Part shown: positions 1 to 9,611 of the stretch, piece by piece
How positions within the stretch are numbered: position 1 is the stretch's first letter
Layout of the letters: each line of letters opens with the position of its first letter
Assembly (NCBI GenBank): GCA_963774195.1
Contig: CAVZDY010000001.1
Span: forward strand, 1,302,001-1,366,000
Source: Roseiarcus sp963774195
Lineage (GTDB): Bacteria > Pseudomonadota > Alphaproteobacteria > Rhizobiales > Beijerinckiaceae
Length of the DNA: 64,000 nucleotides
Reading direction: 5' to 3'
Notes under the pieces: model-generated
The model's input: only the letters and a program-made list of their open reading frames with translations
The model's database searches: none
What the model was told of the DNA's origin: nothing
Program-made: the position numbers and the translations under genes

Positions 1-1
1 G

Positions 2-523
2 GGACTGGGGGCTGTGCTGATGCGCCTGGCCGACATCCAGCTATCGATCCCGCCGGTCGCGCTCGCCCTGCTTCTCGCCGCGGCGCTGCAACCGGGCCTC
101 TCCACGGTCATCGCTGTCATCGTCCTGAGCTATTGGAGCTGGTACGCGCGCATTATTCGCGGCGAGATTCTCTCGCTCAAGGAACGCGACTATGTCGCGT
201 TCGCGCAGATTGCCGGCGTTTCGACCTTCACCATCTTTCGCCGCCATCTGCTGCCCAACGTCCTCAACACTCTGCTGGTGCTGGCGACGCTGCAGGTCGG
301 CCAGGTGATCCTGTTCGAGGCCGGGCTGTCCTTCCTCGGACTCGGCGTCCGGCAACCCCAGGTGTCCTGGGGACTGATGCTGTCGGATGCGCGCGAATAC
401 ATCACCACGGCGTGGTGGCCGATCACCATGCCGGGCATCGCAATCGTGCTGACCTGCCTTGCGGCCAATCTCACCGGCGACTGGCTGCGCGACCTGTTGG
501 ACCCACGCCTGAGGCAGCTGTGA
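2..523 (+). CDS. Dipeptide-type ABC transporter permease (DppC/OppC-like), 5' partial
   Basis: This is the C-terminal part of an inner-membrane permease that forms half of the channel of a peptide/organic-acid ABC importer. The frame is open to the left edge, so the true start is outside the window. About 173 codons remain. The cytoplasmic EAA loop that docks on the ATPase is visible (AQIAGVS ... RRHLLPN, near residues 65-83 of the fragment). It is followed by the GLSFLGLGV segment typical of DppC proteins and the usual C-terminal ending GDWLRDLLDPRLRQL. The stop TGA overlaps the GTG start of the next ATPase gene (GTGA), so the genes are translationally coupled. The matching DppB permease and binding protein should lie just left of the window. 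Substrate unknown. Confidence 0.9.
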   Translation, partial: GLGAVLMRLADIQLSIPPVALALLLAAALQPGLSTVIAVIVLSYWSWYARIIRGEILSLKERDYVAFAQIAGVSTFTIFRRHLLPNVLNTLLVLATLQVGQVILFEAGLSFLGLGVRQPQVSWGLMLSDAREYITTAWWPITMPGIAIVLTCLAANLTGDWLRDLLDPRLRQL

Positions 524-1516
524 CGACAACACAACCCTTGCTGGCGGTCGAAGGCCTGCAGACGCATCTCCATTTGCGCCGCGGCGTTCTGCGCGCCGTT
601 GACGGGGTCAGCCTGCATGTCGACGAAGGCGAAACCTTGGGCATCGTCGGCGAGTCCGGCTCAGGCAAGAGCACGACCGGACTTTCGCTGTTGCGGCTTC
701 TGCCGCCCGGCTCGGGGCGCATCGTCGCGGGCAGCATCAAGCTCGACGGGCGCGAACTGACCGATCTCGACGAGCAGGAAATCGCCCGCACCGTTCGCGG
801 CAAACGCATCGCGTTGATCGCGCAGGACCCCATGCACTCGCTCAATCCGGTATTCAGCATCGGCGACCAGGTCGCCGGGCCGTTCAAATACCACGGCATC
901 GCGCGCGGCTCGGCGCTGCGCGACGCGGTGGTCGGCGTGCTCGATCGCGTACGGATCCCCTCGCCGGAGCGCCGCCTCGGCGACTATCCGTATCAATTCT
1001 CGGGCGGACAGCGTCAACGCATCGTCGCCGCCATGGCGATCGCTTGCACGCCGCGGCTGCTGATCGCCGATGAGCCGACCTCGGCGCTCGACGTGACCAT
1101 TCAGGCGCAATTCATTCACCTGATGCGGCGCATTCAGACCCAAACCGGCGCAGGCATCATTCTGATCACTCACGATTTGGGGGTGGCCGCAACGATGTGC
1201 GCTCGAGTTCGCAGTCATGTACGCCGGACGCATCGTCGAGACCGGTCCGGTGCGGGAAATCTATCGGGCGACTGCGCATCCGTACACCCAGGCGTTGCTC
1301 GGCGCGATTCCGCGGATCGGGCGCGGTCGGCAGAAGCGGCAGGATCGATTGATTTCCATTCCCGGCCAGCCGCCCAGCCCGCTCGATTTGCCCAAGGGTT
1401 GTCGGTTCGCCGCGCGTTGTCCGAAGAGGATGGCGGTCTGCGAGGAGGCCTATCCACCCGTAACCGACCTCGGAGGCGGTCACACCGTCTCGTGCTGGCT
1501 CACGGAGCGGCGCTGA
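520..1516 (+). pseudogene. Dipeptide-type ABC transporter ATPase (DppD-like), frameshifted
   Basis: This is the first ATP-binding subunit of the importer begun by the preceding permease. From GTG 520 the frame gives Walker A GESGSGKST (about residue 44), signature SGGQRQR (about 161) and Walker B LLIADEPTSALD (about 181). Around 1201-1204 the frame breaks: Cys at 1198-1200 is followed by 10 bases instead of 9 before the conserved EFAVMYAGRIVE segment. That segment and the oligopeptide-family C-terminal domain (PSPLDLPKGCRFAARC) continue in another frame to TGA 1514-1516. One extra base explains this. Joined, the protein would be about 331 residues, normal for DppD. It is either a real inactivating insertion or a sequencing error; the intact C-terminal half suggests the change is recent or artefactual. 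Confidence 0.85.
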
Positions 1517-1519
1517 CCG

Positions 1520-2494
1520 ATGCTACAGCTCGATCACGTCACCAAGCAATTTCGTACGCGCCGGGACCGCATCGTCCATGCCGTCGACGACGTCAGCCTA
1601 AGCGTCCCCGAGAATAAGACGGTGGCGCTGGTCGGCGAATCCGGTTGCGGCAAGACCACCATCGCCAAGCTCATCCTCAGGCTGGAACGACCGACGGCGG
1701 GCAAAGTTTTATTCGAGGGCAATGACCTTGCCGAAATGGACCGGTCGGCCCTGCATGCCTACCGCCGACAGGTGCAGGCGGTATTCCAGGACCCCTATGC
1801 CTCCCTCAATCCGCGCCTACGCGTCGGCGCCATCGTCGCCGAACCGATCCTCGCGCATGTGCGGGACGATCGCCAAGCGGTGAAGCGGCGTGTCGAGGAG
1901 GTGCTCGAGGTGGTCGGCCTGCCGGTCAGCGCGGCGCGCCTGTTCCCATACGAGTTCTCCGGCGGGCAACGTCAGCGCATCGCGATCGCCCGCGCCTTGG
2001 CGCTGCGGCCGAGATTGATGGTGCTCGACGAGCCGGTCTCGGCGTTGGACGTGTCCATTCGCGCACAGATCCTCAATCTGCTGTCCGATATCCAGGCCGA
2101 GTTCCGCCTGACCTACCTGCTGATCTCCCATGATCTCGCGCTGGTCGAACATTTCAGCACAGACGTCGCGGTCATCTATCTTGGCCGCGTGGTGGAAGCC
2201 GGACCGACGGAATCCCTGTTCGCCGAGCCCGCCCATCCCTATACGCAAGTCTTGATCGAGTCGGCGCCGCAGCCCGACCCCGACCATCTCTTGCCCGACG
2301 TTATGGCGCTCGGCGAAGTGGCTGGAGCGATCGATCGGCCGTCGGGCTGCCATTTCCATCCCCGCTGCCAGTACGTGATGCCGGAGTGTCGCATCACCTC
2401 GCCGGCGCCGACCCCGCGCGGCGCCGATCGCATCGCCGCCTGCCACCTCACGCGCCTTGGCGCGGCCCCCAGCTTAGAGACGGTTCGCCCATGA
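1520..2494 (+). CDS. Dipeptide-type ABC transporter ATPase (DppF-like)
   Basis: This is the second cytoplasmic ATPase of the importer, 324 residues, which is normal for DppF/OppF. Visible motifs are Walker A GESGCGKTT (about residue 39), Q-loop FQDPYASLNPR, signature SGGQRQRIAIARA (about 147), Walker B LMVLDEPVSALD (about 165) and H-loop LISHDLALV. The C-terminal oligopeptide-transporter domain has its Cys-containing motif GCHFHPRC. ATG 1520 lies three bases after the stop of the upstream ATPase. Its own stop overlaps the ATG of the carboxylase gene (ATGA at 2491-2494), which ties transport and acyl-CoA metabolism into one operon. Confidence 0.93.
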   Translation: MLQLDHVTKQFRTRRDRIVHAVDDVSLSVPENKTVALVGESGCGKTTIAKLILRLERPTAGKVLFEGNDLAEMDRSALHAYRRQVQAVFQDPYASLNPRLRVGAIVAEPILAHVRDDRQAVKRRVEEVLEVVGLPVSAARLFPYEFSGGQRQRIAIARALALRPRLMVLDEPVSALDVSIRAQILNLLSDIQAEFRLTYLLISHDLALVEHFSTDVAVIYLGRVVEAGPTESLFAEPAHPYTQVLIESAPQPDPDHLLPDVMALGEVAGAIDRPSGCHFHPRCQYVMPECRITSPAPTPRGADRIAACHLTRLGAAPSLETVRP

Positions 2495-5400
2495 CGATCA
2501 AAGCGCTTCTGATTGCCAACCGCGGCGAGATCGCAATTCGAATCGCGCGTGCGGCGTCGGAACTCGGCATTCGCACTGTGGCGATCTTCTCCGAGGATGA
2601 CGCGCGCTCGCTTCACGTGGGCCGCGCCGACCGGGCGGCGCCCTTGAAGGGCTCGGGGGCGAAGGCCTACCTCGACATCGCGCAAATCGTCGCGGCGGCG
2701 CGCGCCGAAGGCTGCGACGCCGTGCATCCCGGCTACGGCTTTCTCAGCGAGAACGCCACTTTCGGACGCGCCTGCCTTGACGCCGGTCTGATTTTCGTTG
2801 GCCCCGATCCCGCAGTGCTCGAACTTTTCGGTGACAAGGTAGCGGCGCGGCGTCTGGCCGAGCGTTGCCGGGTTGCTGTTTCGCGCGGCACGCAGGGACC
2901 GACCACCCTCGATCAGGCGCGCGCGTTCCTGGCGGGTCTCGGCCCGGATGGCGCCGTGATGGTGAAGGCCGTGGCGGGCGGCGGCGGGCGCGGCATGCGC
3001 ATGGCGGCGAGCCTGACTGAACTCGACAAGGTTTACGAGCGCTGCATTTCCGAGGCGAAGGCAGCCTTCGGCCGCGGCGAGGTGTATGTCGAGGAACTGG
3101 TTCCGAACGCCCGCCACATCGAAGTGCAGGTGATCGGCGACAGCGGCGGCGCGATCGTCGACCTCGGCGAGCGCGAATGCAGCGTGCAGCGCCGCCACCA
3201 GAAGATCATGGAAATCGCCCCTTCGCCGACGCTCTCGATGGACGCTCGTAGAGCGATCGCCGATGGCGCGGTGAAAATGGCGCGCGAGGCTGGTTGCGTC
3301 GGGCTTGCAACTTTCGAGTTCCTGGTCCCCGTCCAGGCGCCGGAGCGGTTCGTCTACATCGAGACCAATCCGCGCCTGCAAGTCGAACACACCGTGACCG
3401 AAGAGGTGACCGGCGTCGATCTCGTCAAGACGCAGTTGCGCATCGCAAGCGGCGAGACCTTGGCGCAGATCGGCTTGGATGCGCGGAAAACCACGCCAAC
3501 TCGCGGGTACGCCATCCAACTTCGGATCAACATGGAGACCATGCGCGCCGATGGCGTCGCCTTGCCCTCCAGCGGCGCGCTCACGGTCTACGAGCCGGCG
3601 TCCGGCCCGGGCGTCCGCGTCGACGGTTACGGCTATAGCGGTTTTCGCCCAAGCCCCAGTTTCGATTCCCTGCTGGCGAAGCTGATCGTTCATTCCCCCT
3701 CGCCCCGATATGAGGACGCCGTCATTCGCGCGCGCCGCGCCTTGAGTGAATTCCGCATCGAGGGAATCGCCACCAATGTGGGTTTCCTCGCGGCGCTGCT
3801 GGATCACCCCGATGTCGTGCGCAATCAGGTAAGCACGCGCTTCCTCGACGAGCACGTTGGCGCGTTGGCCAAGGCGGCTGCGCGGGGCGGTGACGCCTTT
3901 TTCGCGGCGATTCCGGCGGCCGACCGATCCGCGGCGCGGCCGGCGGTCGCCGGTCCAGTGGGCGCCGTCGCCGTACCAGCGCCGATGACAGGCCTCGTCA
4001 TCGCCATCGAGGTGGCCGATGGCGATCTCGTGCGATCCGGCCAACACCTCATTGTGCTCGAGTCGATGAAGATGGAGCACCTGGTCACGGCCACGGTTGG
4101 CGGAGTGGTGCGCCTGATCGCGGCGAAGAAAGGCGAGGTGCTGGCCGCCGGCCAGCCGGTCCTGTTCATCGAGCCGAAAGACGTGTCGGAGGCGTCTTTC
4201 GCGACCGACCAGGCGCCGGACCTCAATGCGATCCGACCGGATCTCGCCGAGGTCATTGCGCGGCACAATCTCACTCTCGATCCGGCCCGGCCCGACGCGG
4301 TGGCCCGGCGTCATGCCAAGGGCGGCCGGACCGCGCGCCAGAATGTCGAGGACCTCTGCGATCCCGGCAGCTTCATCGAATATGGCGGCCTGACCATCGC
4401 GGCACAGCGTAGCCGCCGTCCCATGGAGGAATTGCTGCGCACCACCCCGACCGACGGGCTGATCGCCGGACTGGGCACGGTGAACGCCGAGCGGTTCGGC
4501 GAGGATCGCGGCGCCTGCGCGGTGGCCGCCTACGATTACACAGTGCTGGCCGGCACCCAGGGCACGATGAACCATAAGAAGCAGGACCGGTTCTATCGGC
4601 TTGCCCACGAGCTGCGCCGCCCCTTGGTGCTGTTCGCCGAGGGCGGCGGGGGCCGGCCCGGCGACACCGACAAGGCGCACGTCGGCGTCGCCGGCGGTGA
4701 TCTGCCCACCTGGTTCCTGTTTGGCGGACTCTCCGGCCTCGTGCCGCTGATCGGCATCGTTCACGGACGGTGTTTCGCGGGCAATGCCGCCTTGTTGGGC
4801 TGCTGCGACGTCATCATCGCGACCGAGTCCGCCACCATCGGCATGGGCGGTCCGGCGATGATCGAAGGCGGCGGCCTGGGCGTCTATGAACCCGAGGAGG
4901 TCGGCCCCGTCAGCATGCAGGCTCCGAACGGGGTCATCGACGTGGTGGTGCGCGACGAGGCCGAGGCGGTGGCGGTGGCCAAGCGCTATCTCTCCTACTT
5001 CCAGGGACCGCTCGCCGATTGGAAATGCGCCGACCAGCGATTGTTGCGCTCGGCGATTCCCGAGAACCGGCTGCGCGTCTACGACATCCGCTCGGTTATC
5101 CGCACGCTGGCCGACGAGGATTCCGTTCTCGAACTGCGGTCAAGCTTCGGGATCGGCATTGTCACCGCGCTGGTGCGCATCGAGGGCCAGCCCTTCGGCC
5201 TGATCGCCAACAATCCCGTGCATCTCGGCGGCGCGATCGACGCCGATGCGTCCGACAAGGCGGCGCGTTTCATTCAGCTCTGCGATGCGCACGATCTCCC
5301 GATTCTCTCGCTGACCGACACGCCGGGCTTCATGGTTGGACCCGAGGCCGAACGGGAGGCGCTGGTCCGACGAGCCTGCCGCATGTTCGTCAACGGCGCG

Positions 5401-5793
5401 ACGGCGACCGTGCCTTACTTCACCGTCGTCCTGCGCAAGGGCTATGGCCTCGGCGCCATCGCGATGGCCCGCGGCCACTATCACGCCTCGATCTTTACGG
5501 TGTCGTGGCCTACCGGCGAGTTCGGCGGAATGGGGCTCGAGGGCGCGGTCCGTCTCGCCTACCGCAAGGAATTGGCGGCCATCGCCGATGCCGACGAACG
5601 CGAAGCGGAGTTCCGCCGACGCGTGGCGCGCAGCTACGAGCACGGCAAAGCGATCAATACCGCTTCGGTCCTCGAGATCGACGACGTGATCGATCCGATG
5701 GAGACGCGCCGCTGGGTGCTGCGCGGGCTCAAGAGCATTGCGCCGCGGCCTCCGCGCGCCGGCAAGAAGCGTCAGCAGATCGAGCCCTGGTGA
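2491..5793 (+). CDS. Fused acyl-CoA carboxylase: biotin carboxylase, biotin carrier and carboxyltransferase domains
   Basis: A 1100-residue single-chain biotin enzyme. The N-terminal biotin carboxylase half (about 1-450) starts LIANRGEIAIRIARAA, has the ATP-grasp glycine loop GGGGRGMR (about 163-170), ERECSVQRRHQK (about 226) and the catalytic ETNPRLQVEHTVTE segment (from about 291). A biotin carrier domain follows with ESMKMEH, the acceptor lysine being about residue 527. The C-terminal half (about 600-1095) is a crotonase-fold carboxyltransferase of the propionyl/methylcrotonyl-CoA type (GTMNHKKQDRFYRLAHE; SLTDTPGFMVGPEAE; GYGLGAIAMARG). It should carboxylate an acyl-CoA using bicarbonate and ATP. 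Substrate cannot be read from sequence. The ATG at 2491 overlaps the upstream stop and begins exactly at the conserved N-terminus; the stop overlaps the next gene's ATG. Confidence 0.93.
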   Translation: MTIKALLIANRGEIAIRIARAASELGIRTVAIFSEDDARSLHVGRADRAAPLKGSGAKAYLDIAQIVAAARAEGCDAVHPGYGFLSENATFGRACLDAGLIFVGPDPAVLELFGDKVAARRLAERCRVAVSRGTQGPTTLDQARAFLAGLGPDGAVMVKAVAGGGGRGMRMAASLTELDKVYERCISEAKAAFGRGEVYVEELVPNARHIEVQVIGDSGGAIVDLGERECSVQRRHQKIMEIAPSPTLSMDARRAIADGAVKMAREAGCVGLATFEFLVPVQAPERFVYIETNPRLQVEHTVTEEVTGVDLVKTQLRIASGETLAQIGLDARKTTPTRGYAIQLRINMETMRADGVALPSSGALTVYEPASGPGVRVDGYGYSGFRPSPSFDSLLAKLIVHSPSPRYEDAVIRARRALSEFRIEGIATNVGFLAALLDHPDVVRNQVSTRFLDEHVGALAKAAARGGDAFFAAIPAADRSAARPAVAGPVGAVAVPAPMTGLVIAIEVADGDLVRSGQHLIVLESMKMEHLVTATVGGVVRLIAAKKGEVLAAGQPVLFIEPKDVSEASFATDQAPDLNAIRPDLAEVIARHNLTLDPARPDAVARRHAKGGRTARQNVEDLCDPGSFIEYGGLTIAAQRSRRPMEELLRTTPTDGLIAGLGTVNAERFGEDRGACAVAAYDYTVLAGTQGTMNHKKQDRFYRLAHELRRPLVLFAEGGGGRPGDTDKAHVGVAGGDLPTWFLFGGLSGLVPLIGIVHGRCFAGNAALLGCCDVIIATESATIGMGGPAMIEGGGLGVYEPEEVGPVSMQAPNGVIDVVVRDEAEAVAVAKRYLSYFQGPLADWKCADQRLLRSAIPENRLRVYDIRSVIRTLADEDSVLELRSSFGIGIVTALVRIEGQPFGLIANNPVHLGGAIDADASDKAARFIQLCDAHDLPILSLTDTPGFMVGPEAEREALVRRACRMFVNGATATVPYFTVVLRKGYGLGAIAMARGHYHASIFTVSWPTGEFGGMGLEGAVRLAYRKELAAIADADEREAEFRRRVARSYEHGKAINTASVLEIDDVIDPMETRRWVLRGLKSIAPRPPRAGKKRQQIEPW

Positions 5794-6602
5794 TGGATCA
5801 GCATCGAGAATCAGATTTGCCAGCGCTCGGCGTCAGACGCCTGCTCGACCTGTCCGGCAGGGTCGCTTTGATCACCGGCGGCTCGCGCGGATTGGGCGCG
5901 CAGATTGGCGCGGCGTTGGGCGAAATGGGCGCTAAGCTCGTCGTCGTCGCCCGCAACAGGGGCGATGTCGAAACGGCGGTCGCGAAGTTCGCCGCCGCGG
6001 GCGTCGAGGCGACCGGGATCGCCTGCGATCTGACCCAACGGGACACCGCTTACGAAGTAGCGACAGAAGCGGTGCACCGAATGGGGCGCATCGACATTCT
6101 CGTCAACAACGCCGGCATGGCGTTCGGGGCGCCCACCGAGCAATTCCCATTGGACCGGTGGCGCCAGCTAATCGCGCTTAATCTCACCGCTGTCTACCTC
6201 GTCACTCAGGCGGTGGCGAAAGTCGCGATGCTGCCCGCAAAATACGGTCGGGTGATCAACCTTTCGTCGGTGGCGGGGCTGCACGGGCGCCACCCTAGGG
6301 CCGGCGGCTCGATCGCCTACGCGACCACCAAGGGCGCCGTCGTCAGCTTCACGCGCGCATTGGCGTCCGAATGGGCGCCCTACGGCATTACGGTCAATGC
6401 GCTCGCGCCGGATGTTTTTCCCACCGATATGACGCGCGCGATGATCGACCGCAGCGAGCAGGCGATCGTCGACCGTATTCCCATGGGCCGGCTGGGCCGT
6501 CTCGACGATCTCAGCGGCGTCGCGGCGCTGCTGGCCTCCGATGCGTCGGCCTACATCACCGGCCAGACCATCGCCGTTGATGGCGGATCGAGTTCGGTGT
6601 GA
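5793..6602 (+). CDS. SDR-family oxidoreductase (paralogue of the SDR at 9612)
   Basis: A classical short-chain dehydrogenase/reductase of 269 residues. It shows the cofactor motif TGGSRGLG (about residue 28), the structural NNAG motif, and catalytic Ser and YATTK (Tyr176, Lys180). The C-terminal ASAYITGQTIAVDGG is typical. ATG 5793 overlaps the carboxylase stop. The protein has about 25 extra residues before the usual beginning (LLDLSGRVALITGGSRGLG), so an internal start is possible, although the overlap supports the chosen one. It is closely similar along its length to the SDR at 9612-10388, pointing to an ancestral duplication inside the locus. In context it probably oxidises or reduces a hydroxyacyl-CoA or ketoacyl-CoA intermediate; this is inferred from neighbours. 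Confidence 0.88.
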   Translation: MDQHRESDLPALGVRRLLDLSGRVALITGGSRGLGAQIGAALGEMGAKLVVVARNRGDVETAVAKFAAAGVEATGIACDLTQRDTAYEVATEAVHRMGRIDILVNNAGMAFGAPTEQFPLDRWRQLIALNLTAVYLVTQAVAKVAMLPAKYGRVINLSSVAGLHGRHPRAGGSIAYATTKGAVVSFTRALASEWAPYGITVNALAPDVFPTDMTRAMIDRSEQAIVDRIPMGRLGRLDDLSGVAALLASDASAYITGQTIAVDGGSSSV

Positions 6603-6629
6603 GCACGTGAACCTGGGAGACGAAACGGA

Positions 6630-9137
6630 ATGACGGCGTTGACGGGATTTCGGGTGGTCGAACTGGGCGAGAGCGAGTCGGCAGCTTATTGCGGCAAGCT
6701 GTTCGCCGATTTCGGCGCCGAAGTCGTCAAGATCGAACCGCCGGGTGGCGATCCCGGCCGGTCCGCCCCGCCCTTGGTTGAGATCGGCGGTGGCGCCTTC
6801 GAGAGCGCCTATTTCGCCTGGCTCAACACCAACAAACGCAGCGTGACCGCCGATCTGGCGAGCCCCAGCGACGTGGACGCGATAGCGCGCCTCGTCGCAA
6901 ACAGCCACGTTCTCATCGATGGGCGTGAACCCGACTCCGCCGCGTCGGGACCGCTTGCTCATGACGTGCTGCGGGCGATGGCGCCTGGCCTGGTCACGGT
7001 CGCAGTCAGCTGGTTTGGCGAAACTGGCCCGTATCGCGATTACGCCGCGACCGATTCCGTATGCCGCGCGCTGGCCGGCCTCGTGAAGCTGGTCGGGCCA
7101 GTCGAAGCGCCGATCATGCTGACCGAGCATCAGGCCTGCGTTCCGGGCGGCCTCTCGGCCTTCATCGCGGCGATCAGCGGGCTGTTCAGCGAGGGCGGTT
7201 CGGGACGGCGCTTTTCGGTCAGCGTCCACGAAGCGAATATCGTGTTGTCGGAGATCGGCGTTGGCAGGGCAGCGGGCCTCAATCTCCCGGAGAGCCGCCT
7301 CGGGACGAACCGCTTTGTGCCTACGTTCCCGTTGGGCATTTACCCATGCCGTGAAGGCTGGCTCGGCGTGACGGTGCTGACGCCCGAGCAGTGGCGGAGC
7401 TTCTGCGCTTTGTTGGACATGCCTGAGGCGGCCGCCGATCCGCGCTTCGCGCTGTCGGTCAATCGTCTGGAGCACGCGGACGAATTGGAACGCCTCTATC
7501 TGCCGCGCCTGGCGCAGCGCACCGCTCTCGAATGGTTTGAGGAAGGCCGCACGCGCAAGATCCCGTTTGTACCGGCGCCAGACATGGAAGACCTGCTGGC
7601 GCGTCCGGTGCATCGCGCCCGCGGCGCGTTCGGTACGGTGAGGGTTGGCGAGGCTTCATTCGAAGGCCCAGTCCTTCCCCAGCATCTTACGGGCACTCCG
7701 CCGGCTGCCGGCGGGGTCGCCCCGCTGGCCGGCGCCGATACCGGCTTGTTGCGCAATGCGAGGGCCAATCGACCAGCGGCGCCGCCGGCTCCCGGAGCGC
7801 GGAGTGACTCACGGTCGCTGCCGCTTCATGGCTTGCGCATCGTCGATCTCTCCATGGGTTGGGCGGGGCCGTTGGCCACGCGGCACATGGCCGATCTCGG
7901 CGCCACGGTCATCAAGGTCGAATCCTGCGCCTATCCCGACTGGTGGCGCGGCGTGGACTTCTCTGCGGAAGCGGTCGAACTGCGCAGCTACGAGAAGTCG
8001 ATGATCTTCAACATCATGAACCGCAACAAGAGTGGCGTCGCGCTCGATCTGACGCGCCCCGAAGGAAAAGAACTTCTGTTGCAACTGGCGGCAGACGCGG
8101 ACGCCGTGATCGAGAATTATTCGGCCGGCGTGATGCCCAAACTCGGGCTCGCCTACGCCGATCTGTGCAAGGTCAATCCTGACCTGGTCGTGGTGTCGAT
8201 GCCCGCCTTCGGCGCCGACAGCGATTGGCGGGACGTGCGCGCCTATGGCTCGACCTTGGAACAGGGATCGGGGCTGCCGAGCGTGACCGGGCGCCCGGAT
8301 TGGCCGCCGACCCACAATCATCTCGCCTATGGCGACCCGATAGGTGGACTCAATGCCGCGGCGGCGCTTCTGATCGCGCTCCTGCACCGCAAGCGCACCG
8401 GCCGGGGGCAATATGTCGATCTCGCCCAGGTCGAATGCATGTTCCCGCTGGTCGCGCCATGGATCGTCGAGCAGTCGGCCGCCGGCCGCGTGGCGCCGCG
8501 AATCGGCAACCGGCACCGCCAATATGTGCCCCACGGCTGCTTTCCCTGCGCCGGCGACGATAGCTGGATCGTGATCGCGGTGACCGGCGATGCCGAGTGG
8601 CTGCGCCTGTGCGAGGTCATGGGCCGGCCCGATCTGAGCGCTGATCCCGGCTTGCGCATGGCCGCCGGCCGCCGGGACGTCGAGGACGATCTCGAACGCG
8701 CGATATCGGCATGGACCACGACGCGGGACGCCGACGAGGCCATGCGATTGCTCCAACATCATGGCGTAGCCGCAGGGGTGGCCCGATCGCCGCACGAATT
8801 GCTGTTGCGCGATCCGCACCTTCGATCGCGCGGGTTCTGGCAAAGCGTTACGCGCGAATTCGTCGGCGATCATGCCCAGCCGTCTCTGCCGTTTCGGGAG
8901 GAAGCCGATCCGTACCCGATGCGTGCGCCGGCCCCGACGCTAGGTCAGCACACCAACGACGTGCTGCGTGCATATCTGTCGGCGACCGAGCACGAACTCG
9001 AGACCTTGAACGCGACGGGCGTGACCGGAACCGTTGCCGTATCCATTGAGCGGAAACGCCCGAAATTGCCCCAGCAGCCAGCCGCCGCAATCGCGGCGCG
9101 TCCTAACGATGGCGCACGGCCCTCCATCTCCAAATGA
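6630..9137 (+). CDS. Tandem-domain CaiB/BaiF (family III) CoA-transferase
   Basis: An 835-residue protein made of two consecutive family III CoA-transferase modules. The first (about 1-390) opens with FRVVELGESESAAYCGKLFADFGAEVVKIE-type sequence; the second (from about 399) restarts with the same family N-terminus (LRIVDLSMGWAGPLATRHMAD). Family III enzymes are normally about 400-residue chains that form interlocked dimers, so this chain holds two copies, a known but less common arrangement. It would transfer CoA between acids, for example to activate the substrate brought in by the ABC importer. A ribosome site GGGAGA (6615-6620) precedes ATG 6630. Its stop overlaps the thioesterase ATG. The first module is more divergent (its linker before the second is Ala/Pro-rich), so one half may be structural only. 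Confidence 0.9.
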   Translation: MTALTGFRVVELGESESAAYCGKLFADFGAEVVKIEPPGGDPGRSAPPLVEIGGGAFESAYFAWLNTNKRSVTADLASPSDVDAIARLVANSHVLIDGREPDSAASGPLAHDVLRAMAPGLVTVAVSWFGETGPYRDYAATDSVCRALAGLVKLVGPVEAPIMLTEHQACVPGGLSAFIAAISGLFSEGGSGRRFSVSVHEANIVLSEIGVGRAAGLNLPESRLGTNRFVPTFPLGIYPCREGWLGVTVLTPEQWRSFCALLDMPEAAADPRFALSVNRLEHADELERLYLPRLAQRTALEWFEEGRTRKIPFVPAPDMEDLLARPVHRARGAFGTVRVGEASFEGPVLPQHLTGTPPAAGGVAPLAGADTGLLRNARANRPAAPPAPGARSDSRSLPLHGLRIVDLSMGWAGPLATRHMADLGATVIKVESCAYPDWWRGVDFSAEAVELRSYEKSMIFNIMNRNKSGVALDLTRPEGKELLLQLAADADAVIENYSAGVMPKLGLAYADLCKVNPDLVVVSMPAFGADSDWRDVRAYGSTLEQGSGLPSVTGRPDWPPTHNHLAYGDPIGGLNAAAALLIALLHRKRTGRGQYVDLAQVECMFPLVAPWIVEQSAAGRVAPRIGNRHRQYVPHGCFPCAGDDSWIVIAVTGDAEWLRLCEVMGRPDLSADPGLRMAAGRRDVEDDLERAISAWTTTRDADEAMRLLQHHGVAAGVARSPHELLLRDPHLRSRGFWQSVTREFVGDHAQPSLPFREEADPYPMRAPAPTLGQHTNDVLRAYLSATEHELETLNATGVTGTVAVSIERKRPKLPQQPAAAIAARPNDGARPSISK

Positions 9138-9608
9138 CGGAAATCACTCCAGTGGAATCCAAGTTGATCGAGCAGGGCTGGGCGACCAAGCCGATGACGG
9201 GTTTCAACGACCTTGTCGGCCCGATTTGGGCTCGACGGGACGGCGACGTTTGGGTCAACGGCTTCCTCGTCACGGAAAAGCATCTCAATTTTCGTCGCAA
9301 CGTCCACGGCGGCATGCTGGCCACATTCGCCGAACTCGGTGCTTGGGCGCGCGGTGGTCAACGCGGTCAAGCCGCGTCCCTGCGCAACGATCCAGCTCAA
9401 CATGCACTATGTGGCGTCGGTCATGCTCGGCGATTTCGTCGAGGGACGCGCAGAAATCATTCGCGTCACCGGTTCCGTGGTGTTCGTGGCCGGACGCTTC
9501 AACGTCGGAGCGAGCGTCGTCGCGACGGCGGACGGATTGTGGAAAATCTTGAACGCAAGCCATCGCGGTCCCGCTGAAGCGGATCCGCAGCCGCCACAAC
9601 GGGAGTAG
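9134..9608 (+). pseudogene. Hotdog-fold (PaaI-like) thioesterase, frameshifted
   Basis: A small acyl-CoA thioesterase-type gene, broken by one extra base. From ATG 9134 (overlapping the CoA-transferase stop) the frame gives HGGMLATFAEL, the active-site segment of PaaI-type hotdog proteins. At about 9338 the homologous sequence continues one base later (VLGRAVVNAV, then RPCATIQLNMHYV and FVEGRAEIIRV) to TAG 9606-9608. Removing one G of the GG at 9338-9339 restores a 157-residue protein of normal family length. Uninterrupted, the first frame runs on meaninglessly to 9577. Whether this is a real mutation or a read error cannot be told; both halves look well conserved. A thioesterase would release free acid or clear stalled CoA thioesters in this pathway. 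Confidence 0.8.
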
Positions 9609-9611
9609 CCA

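Noticed and set aside
2239..4764. 841-codon minus-strand ORF opposite the carboxylase
   Set aside because: It lies antisense to a fully conserved biotin enzyme and its translation resembles no family; it is a GC-bias shadow.
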